Positions 44,707 to 53,358 of a stretch of 64,000 nt of DNA are shown here, piece after piece (within the stretch, counting starts at the first letter, position 1; every line of letters starts with the position of its first letter). The position numbers and the translations under genes were made by a program. Under the pieces are notes generated by a model. It made no database searches, was not told the origin of the DNA, and was given only the letters and a program-made list of their open reading frames with translations. This stretch comes from Phycisphaeraceae bacterium (lineage in GTDB: Bacteria > Planctomycetota > Phycisphaerae > Phycisphaerales > Phycisphaeraceae), in NCBI GenBank assembly GCA_002704825.1, contig PAIY01000093.1, forward strand, positions 1-64,000, in the 5' to 3' direction.

Positions 44707-45342
44707 ATGTCCAAATTGACCGGCCTGATCGGTATGTCGCTTGTTTGCCTTCTGCTTCTGACACTCTCGGGTTGTGGGGCACCCAAATCGCCTTCGGGTA
44801 AAAAAATCGGTGACCTGTCCATCCGCAGCATCGTCCACCCCGGCGTCAGTCTCACCGGCAAGTTCAAGACCGGATACTATGCTTACCATGATGACAACCG
44901 CATGACGCTGATGCTCTTTGAAGGGGATGAAGCATCGCCGGAGCAAATCCTGATTGTGCGCATGCTCTGGTTGCCGCGTGGCTCCAAGACGCCGGTTAAC
45001 CGCAATGCCACCAACGCCTCATTCAAGCACATCGTCTTTGCAGGCGATGACCGCAGCATTGTCGGAGTCTACGGTGGGGGGGGATACTACTACCCGAAAC
45101 AGAAGCCCGGCAAGGATCGCATCAGTGGTGGCATCTGGGATGGTGCCATGGAACTGCTCCACGCTTCCAAGGGTTTTGCTGATCGTCTTGGCCGTGTCCA
45201 GATTGATGGTAATCTCAAGGTCACCCGTGACGATGCCAAGGTCGAAGAAGCACTCAAAGCCCTCGAATCCGAGTTGGCGACAAAACTGGGTTACAAGGTC
45301 ATGGTGCAAGCCATCACCGGCAGCGATAAAGCCGCGTTGTGA
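44707..45342 (+). CDS. Putative lipoprotein of unknown function
   Basis: A 211-residue protein with a type II signal peptide and lipobox TLSGC (Cys near residue 23 from the ATG at 44707, AGGA upstream). The mature part contains GYYAYHDDNRMTLMLFEGD and a Gly/Tyr-rich GVYGGGGYYYPKQKPG segment; no family recognised. Sixty-seven bases behind the amidohydrolase gene, possibly in one operon. An upstream in-frame ATG at 44674 would spoil the signal peptide. Confidence 0.75.
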   Translation: MSKLTGLIGMSLVCLLLLTLSGCGAPKSPSGKKIGDLSIRSIVHPGVSLTGKFKTGYYAYHDDNRMTLMLFEGDEASPEQILIVRMLWLPRGSKTPVNRNATNASFKHIVFAGDDRSIVGVYGGGGYYYPKQKPGKDRISGGIWDGAMELLHASKGFADRLGRVQIDGNLKVTRDDAKVEEALKALESELATKLGYKVMVQAITGSDKAAL

Positions 45343-45364
45343 TATTCAATCGGTAAATTCTCAT

Positions 45365-45442
45365 ATTTAGCCGTATCACTTGTGATGCGATTGATTCATA
45401 ACACGCATAACACATCACGCATCACAAGTGATGCGGCTAAAT
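45365..45442. repeat. 25-nt inverted repeat element
   Basis: Arms at 45365-45389 and 45418-45442 are reverse complements over 25 nt with a single transition; each contains TTTAGCCG(T/C)ATCACTTGTG. Loop of 28 bases. The short palindrome ATCACTTGTGAT inside each arm lets either arm fold alone. Only one copy in the window. Lies between the lipoprotein and aminotransferase genes. Confidence 0.75.
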
Positions 45443-45460
45443 GGTGAATCTTGAACCAAC

Positions 45461-45497
45461 AAAAAACGGGCATCCGTCATTGAAGATGGATGCCCGT
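45461..45497 (-). terminator. Rho-independent terminator of the aminotransferase gene
   Basis: A 10-base perfect stem (ACGGGCATCC 45466-45475 with GGATGCCCGT 45488-45497), with a T run on the minus strand. Confidence 0.88.
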
Positions 45498-45522
45498 TTT
45501 GTTTTTGATATTCAGTTGTGTC

Positions 45523-46713
45523 TTACAGCACAGCCGCGATGGATTCGCAGAGGTAATCCATGTTGCTGGGCGTCATGCCTGCGACACTGATGCGGCCGGA
45601 CCTGACGATGTAAACGCCGTGTTCGGTTTTGAGTGTGTTGACCTGGTCCTTGTTCAAGCCCGAGAAGCTGAACATGCCAAGTTGCTGCTTGATGAACTCA
45701 AAGTCACGGGTGACGCCCTTGGCTTTGAGGGTTTCGACAAACAGTTCACGCATGCCGTTGATGCGGTCGCGCATGTCCGCCAATTCCTTTTTCCACAGCG
45801 TGGTGAGTTCGGCATCAGCAAGGATGGTGCTGACGATCGCGCCACCGTGTGCTGGCGGGTTGGAGTAGTTGGCACGAATGAGCTTCTTGGCCTGGCTCAT
45901 CACCTTGGCAGTGGTGTCTGCGTCTTTGCCGACGAAAGTCAATGCACCGGTGCGTTCGTTGTACAGACCAAAGTTCTTGGAGAAGCTTGAACAGATGATC
46001 ATCTCACGACCGGGCTTGGCCAATGCCAGTAGCCCCTGAGCGTCTTCTTCAAGACCAAGACCAAAGCCCTGGTAAGCAAAGTCAAGCAGCACGGTCACGC
46101 CGTTGGCAGCGAGGACTTCGCCGATCTGTTCCCACTGCTCGGTGCTTGGATCGACACCGGTGGGGTTGTGGCAGCAGCCGTGAAGCAGGACCACATCACC
46201 CGCGGGAATCTGCTTAAGCGCTTCGAGCATGGCATCGAAGTTCAAGCCGTTGGTGGTGGCATCGAAGTAGGGGTAGGTCTTGGTGGGCAGACCCGCAGCG
46301 GCGAAGACGTTGCCATGGTTGGCCCAGGTCGGATCGCTGACCCAGATGGTGGCACCTGCGTGATTGTTGGCAAGGTACTCACCAGCAACACGCAGCGAAC
46401 CGGTACCGCCGGGGCAGTGTGCCGTGGCAGCGCGGCCGGAAGTGACCACTTCGTGATCGGCCCCGAACATCAGTTCAAGCACCGCTTTGCCATATGCCGG
46501 ATCACCGTCGATAGGTTTATAGCCTTTGGTTTTTTCAGTTGCGATGAGTTTGGTTTCTGCCTGTTTGACGCAATCCAGGATCGGGGTCACCCCCTCATTG
46601 GATTTATAGACACCCACACCCAGGTTGATTTTCTTGGGGTTCGCGTCCTTGAGAAATGCTTCGGTGAGGCCCAGGATGGGGTCCGGCGCAGCCATTTCCA
46701 CTGATTCAAACAT
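45523..46713 (-). CDS. Aspartate/aromatic aminotransferase (AspC/TyrB type)
   Basis: A 396-residue class I PLP aminotransferase of subgroup I-alpha. The pyridoxal lysine is in CSSFSKNFGLYNER near residue 245; NPTGVDP near 180 and the C-terminal Arg in IVRSGRISVAGM near 370 bind the substrate carboxylates. N-terminus MFESVEMAAPDPILGL is the canonical AspC/TyrB start. Transfers amino groups between aspartate (or aromatic amino acids) and 2-oxoglutarate; the two roles cannot be told apart here. AAAGGA precedes the ATG. Own terminator. Confidence 0.95.
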   Translation of the reverse strand: MFESVEMAAPDPILGLTEAFLKDANPKKINLGVGVYKSNEGVTPILDCVKQAETKLIATEKTKGYKPIDGDPAYGKAVLELMFGADHEVVTSGRAATAHCPGGTGSLRVAGEYLANNHAGATIWVSDPTWANHGNVFAAAGLPTKTYPYFDATTNGLNFDAMLEALKQIPAGDVVLLHGCCHNPTGVDPSTEQWEQIGEVLAANGVTVLLDFAYQGFGLGLEEDAQGLLALAKPGREMIICSSFSKNFGLYNERTGALTFVGKDADTTAKVMSQAKKLIRANYSNPPAHGGAIVSTILADAELTTLWKKELADMRDRINGMRELFVETLKAKGVTRDFEFIKQQLGMFSFSGLNKDQVNTLKTEHGVYIVRSGRISVAGMTPSNMDYLCESIAAVL

Positions 46714-46761
46714 GGTTTTTTCCTTTGATAAATGGGAATTGTGAAACCTTAAACGGCCAAG

Positions 46762-46790
46762 AGGATAGGCGAAATTGACTTCAATAGCAA
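46762..46790 (-). promoter_or_regulatory. Possible promoter of the aminotransferase gene
   Basis: Minus strand TTGCTA (46785-46790), 17-base spacer, TATCCT (46762-46767); both boxes match four of six consensus positions, about 50 bases upstream of the ATG. Confidence 0.4.
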
Positions 46791-46863
46791 AAAATCCGAT
46801 AGACGATTAATCGCGGTTTTTAGCTGAACAGGGATTCGTGATTTGGAATTCGGATCAGTGTAT

Positions 46864-46949
46864 AAAGAGCCGCGCACGAAGTAAGCGGTCGCCTTGTGTT
46901 CATAAGCATGGCAGTTCAAGACATCCGCTTACTTCGTGCGCGGCTCTTT
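46864..46949. repeat. Perfect 25-nt inverted repeat, second copy of the 43424 family
   Basis: Arms 46864-46888 and 46925-46949 are exact reverse complements (AAAGAGCCGCGCACGAAGTA... and its mirror) around a 36-base loop. The arm sequence is identical to the left arm at 43424-43448; the loops differ. It lies in the 359-base divergent stretch between the aminotransferase and wecA-like genes; the rest of that stretch shows no gene. Confidence 0.85.
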
Positions 46950-47072
46950 GAAACAAACACACCAATGCTTCTGTTAAAGCAACAGCAGCAAGATGAAAAT
47001 GGCCGCAATATCACCGATGTCATCGATCCCCACGAACCCAAACCGTTGTCTTGACGTACAATCCATACGTCT

Positions 47073-48206
47073 ATGATCACAGTCAGCTTGTCCATGGTGT
47101 TGGTGAGTCTTGCCCTGAGTCTGCCGTTGTGCAGGCTCGTGATGCAATGGGCACACAAACGCGGCAGGCTCGATACGCCGGGAACCGAAGGTCATAAGCA
47201 GCACACGCAAGCCGTCCCCAACCTCGGGGGCGTGGGGATTTTCTGGGCGCTCATCCTGCCGATGGTGGGGGCGTTGCTCGCATCACGGTTGATCCCCGAT
47301 GACACCTGGCAGGGCGTGCTCGAACCACTGCAAAGACACATGCCCGGACTCCGCCGCCAATCCGGCATGCTCGTTGGCATGATCGTGGCGCTAACGTCCA
47401 TGCACATCCTCGGACTCGTGGACGATCGACTTCGCTTGGCTGCCAAACCCAAACTGCTCATCCAACTGCTCGTTGCCACCAGTCTGGTGATCGGCTGTGA
47501 TATCCGTGTGTTCCAGATGCTTGATCAGTTCGGCACGATTGGTTTTGCAGCATCCGTTGCCATCACCGTGCTGTGGCTAACGCTGATCACCAATGCCATG
47601 AACATGCTCGACAATATGGATGGCCTGGCGGCAGGGGTCGGCAGCATCATCGCAGGCATTTATCTCATCGCAACCCTCATGGGCGGGCAATGGTTCATCG
47701 CATCATTGGCTGCATTACTCATGGGCGCCCAACTCGGATTCCTCTGGTACAACTTCCACCCTGCAAGACTTTTCATGGGCGATGGTGGCTCACTGGTCAT
47801 CGGCATGTTACTCGGCATCATCTCCATCCGCACAACCTACTTCGACCCGCAAGGTGAGTTTGGTGCAGGAGGGAATGCTGCATGGTATGGCTTACTGATG
47901 CCTGCCGTGGTGATGGCCGTGCCGCTGTATGACTTTTTCAGCGTGACAACCGTGCGCTATTTTCTAGGTCGCAAGATCATGGGCGGTGACCGCAATCACT
48001 TCTCCCACCGCCTCGTCCGCAAAGGACTCTCCGTGCGCGGGGCCGTACTGGTGATCTGGCTCTGCACCCTGGCCACCGGTTTAGCAGGTTGCATGCTCCC
48101 AAGATTGGAAGCTTGGCAAGCAATCATGATGGCCACCCAAAGCGGTTGCGTGTTACTGCTATTGGCCGTGTTGGAATTCTCGAATGCAGAAAAGCCGGTG
48201 GAGTGA
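47073..48206 (+). CDS. WecA/TagO-type phospho-sugar undecaprenyl-phosphate transferase
   Basis: A 377-residue integral membrane enzyme of the Glycos_transf_4 family with about ten helices. Active-site blocks: LGLVDDR (DD motif, near 113), NAMNMLDNMDGLA near 180, ARLFMGDGGS near 235 and NHFSHRLV near 310. It links a GlcNAc-1-phosphate-type sugar to undecaprenyl phosphate, the first step of many surface polysaccharides. The downstream HxSH motif differs from MraY, supporting WecA-like over MraY. The ribosome site is weak. Convergent with a small membrane protein gene two bases away. Confidence 0.92.
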   Translation: MITVSLSMVLVSLALSLPLCRLVMQWAHKRGRLDTPGTEGHKQHTQAVPNLGGVGIFWALILPMVGALLASRLIPDDTWQGVLEPLQRHMPGLRRQSGMLVGMIVALTSMHILGLVDDRLRLAAKPKLLIQLLVATSLVIGCDIRVFQMLDQFGTIGFAASVAITVLWLTLITNAMNMLDNMDGLAAGVGSIIAGIYLIATLMGGQWFIASLAALLMGAQLGFLWYNFHPARLFMGDGGSLVIGMLLGIISIRTTYFDPQGEFGAGGNAAWYGLLMPAVVMAVPLYDFFSVTTVRYFLGRKIMGGDRNHFSHRLVRKGLSVRGAVLVIWLCTLATGLAGCMLPRLEAWQAIMMATQSGCVLLLLAVLEFSNAEKPVE

Positions 48207-48208
48207 GA

Positions 48209-48556
48209 TTAACGTTGCTGTTGATCAAGGAAATTTTGAACGACTGAAGTTACTTTTTTTTTCAGCCGTTTGATTTCATACATGTAACCGATCACAAATC
48301 CAATTGCCATCGCTGTCAATCCCAGTGGCATGCCGATCCAGATTGAAGCATCGTAAACAAAAACAAGTACTGCCATCATGACCATGCAGAAGATGGCGCC
48401 CAGTCTAAATGCAAATTTTCCGATCGGGGTTTCACCCAATTGGGTCTTGAGCAAAAGATTGATTTCATCACATTTTTCGGGTGACAAGTTCTGGAGTTCA
48501 GGAAAATCAAGTTTGAAGCCGGGCAGTGATTTCATTTGATCTATTGGCTCGGTCAC
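48209..48556 (-). CDS. Small two-helix membrane protein, function unknown
   Basis: A 115-residue protein with a soluble N-terminal half (LQNLSPEKCDEINLLLKTQLG) and two hydrophobic helices (about 48-66 and 72-90), then a basic end (KRLKKKV). No family recognised. The first codon is GTG; an ATG seven codons in (48535) is an alternative, neither has a strong ribosome site. It lies 34 bases downstream of the PspC-type gene on the same strand, so the two may share a transcript. Confidence 0.65.
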   Translation of the reverse strand: MTEPIDQMKSLPGFKLDFPELQNLSPEKCDEINLLLKTQLGETPIGKFAFRLGAIFCMVMMAVLVFVYDASIWIGMPLGLTAMAIGFVIGYMYEIKRLKKKVTSVVQNFLDQQQR

Positions 48557-48590
48557 GTGTTATTAGGAGAACTGCTAATACGCCTTCAGA

Positions 48591-48815
48591 TCACGACAAT
48601 TGATCAAACTCATCCGGCACAAAGAACCACATGATCACATACGCAAAGACACCACCGCCCATGAGTAGGGCGAAGATCACACGCCACAGCCATGACGGGA
48701 GATTGGTTTCTTTGGCAAGTCCGCCACAGACTCCGCCGAGGAAGCGGTCTGTTCTTGAACGACGGATACGATTGAAGTCAAAACCCGGATTCTGTTGCAT
48801 GCGTTCATCATACAA
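48591..48815 (-). CDS. PspC-domain membrane protein
   Basis: A 74-residue PspC-type protein: RSRTDRFLGGVCGGLAKETNLPSWLWRVIFALLMGGGVFAYVIMWFFVP covers the whole domain with its hydrophobic helix. In enterobacteria PspC is the membrane sensor of phage-shock stress; stand-alone PspC domains occur in many bacteria with unproven roles. Probably co-transcribed with the small membrane protein downstream. It begins just after the secretin terminator. Confidence 0.85.
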   Translation of the reverse strand: MYDERMQQNPGFDFNRIRRSRTDRFLGGVCGGLAKETNLPSWLWRVIFALLMGGGVFAYVIMWFFVPDEFDQLS

Positions 48816-48850
48816 AAAACTCCCTGAAAGCCAATGACTTTCAGGGAGTT
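48814..48850 (-). terminator. Rho-independent terminator of the secretin gene
   Basis: A 13-base perfect stem (AACTCCCTGAAAG 48818-48830 with CTTTCAGGGAGTT 48838-48850), 7-base loop, T run on the minus strand. Confidence 0.9.
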
Positions 48851-48916
48851 GATGTTGTTCAAGTTGTCGGTTGTCTCATAAATGACCGGGAGGGCTTGGG
48901 GAAAAGCTTCCGGGGG

Positions 48917-51900
48917 TCAGCGAAGACGATTGCCGATGTTGTACTGTTCGGGGTTGGCTTCCAGGCCGGGGAAGAGGAGGTTTTCTTCTTCGGATTGGAT
49001 GATGATCGTGGGCTTGATGAGAATGAGCAGGGTGCGTTCGTCCTTGACCTTGGTGCGGTTGGTGAACAGACGGTTGACCAACGGAATCTTGGAGAGCACG
49101 GGGACGCCGGACTCGATTTCGATTTCACCAACCAGACGCTGACCACCGAGCATCAGGGTGCCCTGGTCGGGAACGCTGACCGTGGTTTCAAGCTGCGTCA
49201 GTTCAAGCTGCGGGGCTTCGATGGCACCAGTGGCAAAGGTCTGCTGCTCATCATTATTGTTGTTGTTGTTATTATTGTCGTTATTGTTGTTATCCAGTTC
49301 AACGAGGAATTCGACACGACGAATTTCAGAGATCGTTGCCAGGCTGGGTTGGACGGTCATGGTGACATAGCGGCGGTCAGCACTGATGGTGCCTTCGACA
49401 GCGAGAACCACACCGGACTGCGTGAAGCTGAGGGTGGGGTTCATGCCGTTGGCATCGGGAACCGGTTCCAGGTCGCTGATGAAGGCGATCTGACGGGCCA
49501 CGGTGACATAGGCCTGCTGACCGTTGAAGAAGGTGATGCGTGGGGCGGTGAGGCTGATGGCACGACGTTGGTTTTGCGTCGCACGAATCATGACATTGAC
49601 CGCCCAGTCGTCGACATAGGAGAAGCCGATGTCCAGGGCGCGACCGGTACTGGAAAAGCCGGTGCCTGCCACGAAGTCTTCCAGGGCACCGATGGCAGCA
49701 CCTGCACTGCCGAAGCTGCCGGGGATACCGGTGGAGAAGGGACGAGCTGTGACCCCGAAAGAGTCCTGAGCGACCCGGGTATTGCTCCAACCCGTATCTG
49801 TGTCCGATCCATTGATCTGCAGGTCGACATCGACACCGATTTCTTCCAGGAAGTTCTGGTCAACGAGGAGGAAACGGGCTTCCACGGAGATCTGCATCGA
49901 ACGGGTCTGACGCAGTTCATCAAGGAGCGTGGTGATTTCGTCGTGTGTGCCGGGGGTGGTGCGAACCAGGAGCAGGCCGTTGAGTTCACGGACGCTACTC
50001 ACATCGCCGCCGAATTCAACCCAGTCACTCTGCGTACCGGTTTGGGTACGAATGAGTTCGAGGATTTCGGTGACACGTTGGAGGCGGGCATCTTCGTCAT
50101 CATCGTCATCGTCATCGTTGTCTGAGTCACCGAAGAGGTCGACGTTGTTACGGCTGTTACCGCCGCCACCACCGCCGCTGCCGCTACCGCCGCCGCCACC
50201 GACACTGCTGCTGGAACTCAGTGCTGAGCCCAGGTCAAAGTCCGGAGCGCCGTCGAAGTTGGGCACCTGAACGAGGAGGTCGCGGATGTCATAGGAACGC
50301 AGGAAGGCGGTGCGACGTTTGAGGTCACGCAGTGTGGAGATTTCCACGATACCGTCTTTGACTGCATAGGACACGGGGTCCAGTTCGTTGTTGGCTGAGG
50401 CCTGCTGAAGAACCAGCGTCAAGGCCTGTGATGCGGGGACATTGCTGATCTTGAGTGTGATCGGCAGGTCAGGTTCCACACCGACGTTGGTCATCGCGGT
50501 CCAGTTGATCACGAAGTTGACGTTGGTGTTATCACGGATAAAGGCGATGGAGGTTTCGAGCTTGTTGGCTTCAAAGTCCACGTTGATTGATTCATTGAGA
50601 CTCTGCTGAACACGACGGGTGATTTCCGAGGTGCCTGCATCATCACCTGCAGCGGTCTGACGACGACGGTAAGTCAGTTCCGGCCAGTCGGCGGGGAAGG
50701 TCATCAGTTCGTTGTAGGGGAGGGTGGATTCGAAGTTTTCTGTGCTGTTGATCTGCATGAGCTTGCCACGTTCGCGACGCAGGTCACGGACTTTGACGAA
50801 CTGCAGGGTGTCTTCCATGGTTTCCTGAAGCAGGGCGACCGCAGGATTGGTCGGATCCAGGAAACGGGCCTGCTTGAGCAGTTCGATGGCACGCTCGTAT
50901 TTCTGTTCACGACGCAGATCCACCGCACGCTTCATCAGGTCCTGAACCTGCTTGTCGCGTTCGACCAAGGCGGTCTGACGGCGGTTGGAAGCATCTTCCT
51001 TACGCTGCATCTCAAGTTTATGCTTGATGCTGGCTTCGGCAAGTTCCTGTTCCTGGCTGATCTGAACACCCAGTGAGGTGGCACTTTCGCGAAGCTGGCT
51101 GTAACGCGAAGCCGAGAGGAAGTTCTGGCTGCGGTCGAGGGTGACCTTGGCCTGCTGAACGGCTTCAGAGGCAGCGGTGAAGTTGCCTTGCTGACGAAGC
51201 GTGTCAGCCTTGTTGTAAAGTTCCTTGAATTCGGCTTCGGTGGCAGAGGCACGCAGACGAATCTGCTGCATGTCATTGGTCAGCACGCTGCGGGGCATCA
51301 GGCGTTGATTGGCCTTGAGCTGAGCCGATGCCAAGCCTTCTTTGGCCTGGGCGCTGTCCGGATCGATCTTGAGAATCTTTTCGTAAGCTTCGACTGCAAG
51401 ACGGTAGTTGCCTTCGCGTTCTGCCTGGCGGGCTTCGACCATCTTTTCCTGAGCGTAGAGTTGCTTGGCCTGCGCCAGCGCGTCGTTGGATGCGCCTTGA
51501 GCCAAGGGGTTGCGGGCGGTTGCCGGAACCTTGCCACTGCGGATTTGCTTGATCAGGTCAAGCTGCTTGGCAATACGTTCATTTTCAAACCAACCCAGAT
51601 CAACTTTGGCGTTCTTGACTGAGAGAAGCAAGCGTTCTGCACCGTCAAGATCACCTTCATGGATGGCCTGTGTTGCCTGGGCGATCTTGGCCTGTGCTTC
51701 GGAGATTTCGGGGTGAGATTGGCGACGGAGTTCAGCCAGAGCGCTGGAGGCCTGCTGCTGCTGGGCACTACTTGCCTTGGGGTGCTTGAGGACGGCTTTG
51801 AAGAAGCCAGTCGCACGAACCGTCTGGCTCTTGGCGGCGGCGTCACGACCGGAGGCAAGCAGCACATCCGGGTCGGTCTTCACATCTGCCATGCGTTCGA

Positions 51901-52132
51901 GATCCTGGAGGACTTGCAGGTACTTGACCCGCTGCTTGGCGTCGAGTCGCAGCACATCGATGTTGATCTGTTGTGCAGCGTCATAATCGCCTTTTTCCAC
52001 CAGTTGCATGAACTGATTGAAGAGTTTTTCGTCATCCGAGCCCTGTGCCAATGCAGTCACCGATAGACTGCATAACAGAACCATATGACATAGAAGGAAC
52101 AAAACGGAGAATTGGCGTTTGACCAATGTCAT
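48917..52132 (-). CDS. Large secretin-family outer-membrane protein (type II secretion/pilus-like)
   Basis: About 1071 residues. Signal peptide (to about SVTALAQG), then 450 residues of helical TPR-like/coiled-coil sequence (for example YRLAVEAYEKILKIDPDSAQAKEGL and YERAIELLKQARFLDPTNPA), an STN/N-domain-like part (ITLKISNVPASQALTLVLQQ), and a C-terminal secretin domain with VPDQGTLMLGGQRLVGEIE, VPVLSKIPLVNRLF and TLLILIKPTII. Low-complexity inserts: a Gly/Ser run, an Asp run and an Asn run near residues 650, 680 and 1000. No other secretion genes adjoin it. ATG at 52132 or, better spaced from GGGAGG, TTG at 52126 may be the start. Possible exporter for the pseudopilin-dependent route (inference). 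Confidence 0.88.
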   Translation of the reverse strand: MTLVKRQFSVLFLLCHMVLLCSLSVTALAQGSDDEKLFNQFMQLVEKGDYDAAQQINIDVLRLDAKQRVKYLQVLQDLERMADVKTDPDVLLASGRDAAAKSQTVRATGFFKAVLKHPKASSAQQQQASSALAELRRQSHPEISEAQAKIAQATQAIHEGDLDGAERLLLSVKNAKVDLGWFENERIAKQLDLIKQIRSGKVPATARNPLAQGASNDALAQAKQLYAQEKMVEARQAEREGNYRLAVEAYEKILKIDPDSAQAKEGLASAQLKANQRLMPRSVLTNDMQQIRLRASATEAEFKELYNKADTLRQQGNFTAASEAVQQAKVTLDRSQNFLSASRYSQLRESATSLGVQISQEQELAEASIKHKLEMQRKEDASNRRQTALVERDKQVQDLMKRAVDLRREQKYERAIELLKQARFLDPTNPAVALLQETMEDTLQFVKVRDLRRERGKLMQINSTENFESTLPYNELMTFPADWPELTYRRRQTAAGDDAGTSEITRRVQQSLNESINVDFEANKLETSIAFIRDNTNVNFVINWTAMTNVGVEPDLPITLKISNVPASQALTLVLQQASANNELDPVSYAVKDGIVEISTLRDLKRRTAFLRSYDIRDLLVQVPNFDGAPDFDLGSALSSSSSVGGGGGSGSGGGGGGNSRNNVDLFGDSDNDDDDDDDEDARLQRVTEILELIRTQTGTQSDWVEFGGDVSSVRELNGLLLVRTTPGTHDEITTLLDELRQTRSMQISVEARFLLVDQNFLEEIGVDVDLQINGSDTDTGWSNTRVAQDSFGVTARPFSTGIPGSFGSAGAAIGALEDFVAGTGFSSTGRALDIGFSYVDDWAVNVMIRATQNQRRAISLTAPRITFFNGQQAYVTVARQIAFISDLEPVPDANGMNPTLSFTQSGVVLAVEGTISADRRYVTMTVQPSLATISEIRRVEFLVELDNNNNDNNNNNNNNDEQQTFATGAIEAPQLELTQLETTVSVPDQGTLMLGGQRLVGEIEIESGVPVLSKIPLVNRLFTNRTKVKDERTLLILIKPTIIIQSEEENLLFPGLEANPEQYNIGNRLR

Positions 52133-52354
52133 GCCTCCCTGCGTCAGAATAGCCGACGGAGTCATGTGAATCGGCAGACGATTCACACGCGTGTGTGTGG
52201 GTGTGGTTACCAACGTCGCGACCGGCATTAATACCGGACCATGTAACCCGATGCAGCAGTCTAAACCCTTGTCACATCCTATGCAAGTGCAATTTGGTGG
52301 ATATGGGGTATGACTGAACGACTTTCAGCAAATATAAAGGCTCCAACTATCTTT

Positions 52355-53107
52355 TTAGCTGGTTTTTGCAGCACTGACCATCAGTGATTTCATTTCGCAA
52401 ACCGCGCTTTTCAAGCCGGTGAAAATCGCCCGACTGACTATCGCGTGGCCGATGTGCAACTCGCAAATGCCGTTGATCGCAGCAATCGGGTGCACATTCA
52501 CATAGTTTAACGCATGACCGGCATTAAAACGCATCCCCAGTTGAACAATGCGTTTACCGCCATCAATCACCTTGTCCAACTCCGCCTGAACCGCTGGGGC
52601 GGAAATCTGCGAACCACTGTCGTAGTACGCATGGGCGTAAGGACCGGTGTGAATTTCACAGGTATCAAACCCAACCTCGGCAGCGGCTTCGATCTGAGCA
52701 ACATCCGCATCAATAAAAGCGCTGACCTGCATGCCCGAATCATGAAGTTGGGCGACAACATCTTTAAGACGATTTTTTTGTCCAAGCACATCCAATCCGC
52801 CTTCGGTGGTGATTTCAGTGCGACCTTCAGGCACCAGCATCGAAAGGGTGGGCTTGATCCGACAGGCGATCTTCACCATCTCGTCCGTCGCAGCCATCTC
52901 CAGATTGAGCTTGACGTGACACATCTGCTTCACACGTTCGACATCGTGATCCTGAATATGACGACGGTCTTCACGCAAGTGCATCGTGATGCCATCGGCG
53001 CCACCAAGCTGAGCTTCGGCAGCTGCCCAGACCGGGTCCGGTTCATACGTCCGACGGGCCTGGCGAACAGTCGCCACATGATCGATATTGACACCAAGTT
53101 GAATCAT
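52355..53107 (-). CDS. pdxJ: Pyridoxine 5'-phosphate synthase
   Basis: A 250-residue TIM-barrel enzyme that closes the pyridoxine ring from 1-deoxyxylulose 5-phosphate and aminoacetone phosphate in the DXP-dependent vitamin B6 route. Blocks: LGVNIDHVATVRQAR at the start, GADGITMHLREDRRHIQD, VKLNLEMAATDEM and ELHIGHAIVSRAIFTGL near the end. The length is typical. Monocistronic; other pdx genes are not near. Confidence 0.96.
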   Translation of the reverse strand: MIQLGVNIDHVATVRQARRTYEPDPVWAAAEAQLGGADGITMHLREDRRHIQDHDVERVKQMCHVKLNLEMAATDEMVKIACRIKPTLSMLVPEGRTEITTEGGLDVLGQKNRLKDVVAQLHDSGMQVSAFIDADVAQIEAAAEVGFDTCEIHTGPYAHAYYDSGSQISAPAVQAELDKVIDGGKRIVQLGMRFNAGHALNYVNVHPIAAINGICELHIGHAIVSRAIFTGLKSAVCEMKSLMVSAAKTS

Positions 53108-53358
53108 CGGAGTAAGGTAACACAGAACGGCAATCCGTAACAGGGGGCTCAGACATTTTCGTCGTGTATCCGATCCTGATTTTGACGCCTTTTTACTCCC
53201 AATGCGCTTGTTGTACCTTTTATTGGTGTTTTTTTACCCTGATGCACCCGTCATCATGACAAATCAACTGACATCCAGTTACCCCGTCAATTGCCTTGGC
53301 CAAATGCTCGCGTTTTCGATCCTTGACAACTTGCCCGGTCAAACTACATTCAATCCCC

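Noticed and set aside
43424-46949. CRISPR array from the repeated 25-mer
   Set aside because: Copies lie kilobases apart, are in opposite orientation within each hairpin, and there are no spacers or cas genes.
48896-50125. 409-codon frame antisense to the secretin gene, with Val/Ile runs
   Set aside because: The Val/Ile runs are the complement of the Asn and Asp codon runs in the secretin; the secretin frame is clearly coding.
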